64,000 nucleotides of DNA, from the NCBI GenBank assembly GCA_947457615.1, contig CANGWK010000007.1, positions 35,717-99,716 of the forward strand, read 5' to 3'. A model generated the notes under the pieces. That model was not told the origin of the DNA, did no database searches, and saw only the letters and a list, made by a program, of their open reading frames with translations. Made by a program: the position numbers and the translations under genes. Shown here piece by piece: positions 61,883-64,000 of the stretch (within the stretch, counting starts at the first letter, position 1; every line of letters begins with the position of its first letter). The DNA comes from Flavobacteriaceae bacterium (lineage in GTDB: Bacteria; Bacteroidota; Bacteroidia; Flavobacteriales; Flavobacteriaceae).

Positions 61883-62443
61883 ATGACTCCAGAAAAACTT
61901 AAAAAAGGACTGTTATTAATTGCAGAACCTTCTATTTTAGGAGATGTATCTTTTAATAGATCGGTTATTTTACTTGCAGAACATAATGAAGATGGTTCTG
62001 TTGGTTTTATTTTAAATAAACCAATTGATTATACAATTAATGATCTTGTACCCGAAATTGAAGCATCGTTTAAGATATACAATGGTGGGCCTGTGGAACA
62101 GGACAATCTCTATTTCATTCACTCTATACCTGAACTCATAACCAAAAGTATTGAAATATCTAACGGAATTTATTGGGGAGGGGATTTTGAATTGACTAAA
62201 AGTCTTATAAATGAAGGAAAAATAAACAAAGAAGATATTCGTTTTTTTCTTGGATATACGGGTTGGGAAAGTAAGCAGTTAGCAACAGAACTTCAAGATA
62301 ATTCTTGGATTATCACAGACAATACTCTTAAAAAAGAAGTATTAAGCAAGTCTTCCAAGAAGTTTTGGAAAGAGAAAATATCCGAATTAGGTGGCGATTA
62401 TGTAATATGGTCTAACGCACCTGAAAATCCAAATTTAAATTAG
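61883..62443 (+). CDS. YqgE/AlgH family protein
   Basis: A 186-residue protein with LLIAEPSILGDVSFNRSVILLAEHNEDGSVGFILNKP (by parts) and NGGPVEQDNLYFIHSIPEL, the UPF0301 signature. Function poorly known; in some bacteria it affects gene expression. ATG at 61883 (MTPEKLKKG) is the family-typical start. Its last nine bases overlap the convergent class IV aminotransferase gene. Confidence 0.92.
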   Translation: MTPEKLKKGLLLIAEPSILGDVSFNRSVILLAEHNEDGSVGFILNKPIDYTINDLVPEIEASFKIYNGGPVEQDNLYFIHSIPELITKSIEISNGIYWGGDFELTKSLINEGKINKEDIRFFLGYTGWESKQLATELQDNSWIITDNTLKKEVLSKSSKKFWKEKISELGGDYVIWSNAPENPNLN

Positions 62444-63265
62444 TTCGTTTAATTTATTAAGCATTTCTTTTGCCAATTCAGTACCATAGTTTTTTTTGCG
62501 ATATTGAGTAATTGGTTCAATTCCTGTAATTATATTGGTAATAAACAATTCGCTCGCTTTTTGTAAATCAAAAGGGGAAATTGATTTTTCTACTACTTCC
62601 AATCCTTCTATTTTTCTTACTATTGAAAGAACTTGTTTTCTAATTATTCCGTTCAGACAACCATCTTCAATTGGCGGAGTGATAAGAACTTTATCTAGGA
62701 GCATAAATAAGTTACCATTCAATGCTTCAATTACATTTTTTTCATTGTTAAGCAATAAACAATTTTGCAAATCATTTTCTTGAGCAAAGATACTACCTGT
62801 AATATTGATCATTTTATTAGTTGTCTTTATGGTAGAAAGCAATTGTTTCGCAACAAAGAAATCTTTATATAAGTCAACTTCATAAGCAACATCGGATATA
62901 TAATAATATTTAGATTCTAATTTGGATGCCTGAATTACATAAGATACAGTTCTGGTTTCTGGAGTATAGAATCCACCATCATTTCTATATACTGTAAATC
63001 TAATTCTAGCTGAATCTACACAATCATTTGCTGCAGCTATACTCAAAATTTGATCTTCAATAAATTCTAAAGTAAAGTTATTTGGAATTTGCATCCGCAC
63101 AATTCGCATAGAAGCCATTAATCTAAAGTAATGATCTTCCAGAAAAAGAATTTTATTATTTACTATTTTTAAAGTTTCAAAAACGCCATCGCCATATAAA
63201 AAACTCCTATTGGAGGGAGATAAGAAGCCTTCGGAAGGAAGAAGTTTGCCGTTATAATTAATCAT
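62435..63265 (-). CDS. Class IV PLP aminotransferase, 4-amino-4-deoxychorismate lyase-like
   Basis: A 276-residue class IV PLP protein: NRSFLYGDGVFETLKI near the start, the PLP-Lys segment STIKTTNKMINITGS, EALNGNLFMLLDKVLITPPIEDGCLNGIIRKQVL (by parts). Size and pattern fit aminodeoxychorismate lyase (p-aminobenzoate synthesis) or D-amino-acid/branched-chain relatives; PabC is the most likely use in a genome with folP. Convergent overlap with yqgE. Confidence 0.75.
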   Translation of the reverse strand: MINYNGKLLPSEGFLSPSNRSFLYGDGVFETLKIVNNKILFLEDHYFRLMASMRIVRMQIPNNFTLEFIEDQILSIAAANDCVDSARIRFTVYRNDGGFYTPETRTVSYVIQASKLESKYYYISDVAYEVDLYKDFFVAKQLLSTIKTTNKMINITGSIFAQENDLQNCLLLNNEKNVIEALNGNLFMLLDKVLITPPIEDGCLNGIIRKQVLSIVRKIEGLEVVEKSISPFDLQKASELFITNIITGIEPITQYRKKNYGTELAKEMLNKLNELI

Positions 63266-63315
63266 AAGGAATTTCTGTTAAAACAGAGCAAAGATAAGTT
63301 TTAAAGCCAGTTATT

Positions 63316-63708
63316 TTATACCGATCCAATAATATGTTTTAAATCGGATACTTGATTTCCCCATAATTTTATGGATTCATCCATTTCGTCTTCTTCGGCA
63401 AAATCAACGATCATTAAGGAAACATCTTTAGTGATTTCGTCTTCTAAAATTCGAATTTCAAAATAGTATTCGGTGTCATTTTTATCCTCATCAACCCACT
63501 TAAATTTCACTTTTTCTCCTGTTTTTTTCGAGCAAAGTCGAGCATGTTCCTCCGAATTATTCCATTCGAAAGTAAAAAATTCTCCACGAGAATTAACTCT
63601 ATCTGCAAACCATTCCTGCAAACCAGAAGGAGAAGAAATATATTGATATAATAATTGAGGGGATGAATTTATTGGGAATTCAATCTCGTATCTAACTTTA
63701 GTATCCAT
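63316..63708 (-). CDS. START-like/SRPBCC domain protein
   Basis: A 130-residue protein with IEFPINSSPQLLYQYISSPSGLQEWFADRVN (by parts), the AHSA1-like helix-grip fold, and DVSLMIVDFAEEDEMDESIKLWGNQVSDLKHIIG. A hydrophobic ligand pocket is expected but the ligand is unknown. This compact form is frequent in Bacteroidetes. Confidence 0.82.
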   Translation of the reverse strand: MDTKVRYEIEFPINSSPQLLYQYISSPSGLQEWFADRVNSRGEFFTFEWNNSEEHARLCSKKTGEKVKFKWVDEDKNDTEYYFEIRILEDEITKDVSLMIVDFAEEDEMDESIKLWGNQVSDLKHIIGSV

Positions 63709-63789
63709 ATAATAAATTTTGATAAATATATAATTTTTATTTAAAAAAAAGCAATAGAAAAAATTTATTTTATTTTCTTAAACTAATAT

Positions 63790-63819
63790 TTGTATGCTGT
63801 TATATTAGTATTATATTTG
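63790..63819 (+). promoter_or_regulatory. Promoter of the tRNA gene
   Basis: TTG (63790-63792), 19 bases, TATATTTG (63812-63819), 34 bases before the mature tRNA 5' end. Confidence 0.65.
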
Positions 63820-63853
63820 CACCCGCATTCAAAATGCAAATAACCGCAAAAAT

Positions 63854-63927
63854 GGCGAGGTAGCTCAGTCGGTTAGAGCGCAGGATTCATAACCCTGAGG
63901 TCGGGAGTTCAAATCTCCCTCTCGCTA
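63854..63927 (+). tRNA. tRNA with CAU anticodon (probably elongator tRNA-Met)
   Basis: A complete cloverleaf of 74 bases. Acceptor GGCGAGG pairs with TCTCGCT (two G-T wobbles), D arm GCTC...GAGC, anticodon stem CAGGA with CCCTG (one mismatch) and loop TTCATAA, TpsiC stem GGGAG / CTCCC with TTCAAAT. No CCA is encoded. The 1-72 G-U pair and the lack of GGG/CCC in the anticodon stem are against an initiator; a lysidine-modified tRNA-Ile with CAU cannot be excluded from sequence alone. Confidence 0.93.
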
Positions 63928-63935
63928 CAACACTT

Positions 63936-63957
63936 AGCCCAGTTTTATTACTGGGCT
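63936..63957 (+). terminator. Terminator of the tRNA
   Basis: AGCCCAGT, loop TTTATT, ACTGGGCT followed by a T-run. Confidence 0.85.
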
Positions 63958-64000
63958 TTTTTTATGGAGTGATGAAAAAGAGTGATGATTAACCGCCATA

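Noticed and set aside
63854..63927. Reading the CAU tRNA as the initiator
   Set aside because: Positions 1 and 72 can pair (G-U) and the anticodon stem lacks the three G-C pairs typical of initiators.

Overview
The window looks like chromosomal DNA from a member of the Flavobacteriaceae, most likely Flavobacterium or a close relative. The evidence is strong AT-richness, Bacteroidetes-type promoters (TAnnTTTG -7 boxes, several with TTG about 19 bases upstream), a gldJ-porU-porV type IX secretion/gliding locus, and Bacteroidetes-restricted families (GSCFA, DUF4290, DUF5686, FISUMP, DUF5522). No phage, insertion sequence or CRISPR array was seen.

Layout. 1-2.7 kb: start of tpiA and a thioredoxin/MauE-like group. 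2.8-8.1 kb: housekeeping genes (folP, rlmH, pyrD, HMG-CoA lyase, guaB). 8.1-10.1 kb: an accessory island between guaB and purB, holding a ParDE toxin-antitoxin pair and an LPO_1073/Vpar_1526-like gene. Each unit is followed at its 3' end by an imperfect hairpin of about 135 bp, so the island looks like gene cassettes with attC-like sites. 10.1-13.6 kb: purB, trmH, a GSCFA gene and a frameshifted rhodanese gene.

13.7-26.4 kb is a phenylacetate catabolic cluster: a TetR regulator, then paaE-A-B-C-D (epoxidase), paaG, paaH, paaI, a four-helix-bundle (S23) gene flanked by perfect inverted repeats, paaJ, paaZ with an extra C-terminal DinB/DUF1569-like domain, an enoyl-CoA hydratase and paaY. A 20-bp palindrome sits just downstream of the paaE promoter box. 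The cluster continues without a strand change into a branched-chain-type 2-oxo acid dehydrogenase E2, a branched-chain aminotransferase and a fused E1 alpha/beta subunit. No phenylacetate-CoA ligase (paaK) is present, so phenylacetyl-CoA might come directly from phenylpyruvate.

31-41 kb: DUF4136 lipoprotein, a MITE-like dyad element, hutU, a PH-like membrane protein, a small Cys-rich DUF5522 gene, a PLP deaminase, a LysM glucosaminidase, hemL and murF. 39.4-46.5 kb: gldJ, porU, porV. 46.5-64 kb: cdd, pdhA-pdhC, aroQ, a DUF5686 outer-membrane protein, a TSUP transporter, murA (catalytic Cys replaced by Asp), DUF4290, DUF493, a FISUMP lipoprotein, a P-loop kinase-like gene, recQ, fmt, hup, yqgE, a class IV aminotransferase, a START-like gene and a tRNA with CAU anticodon.

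Several families of short interspersed repeats fill the gene gaps (the TAGCCC-GAT element, the CCTGTCAGG dyad, a nested-dyad MITE, and word-like intercistronic hairpins). One palindromic repeat is inserted in frame inside the E1 gene.
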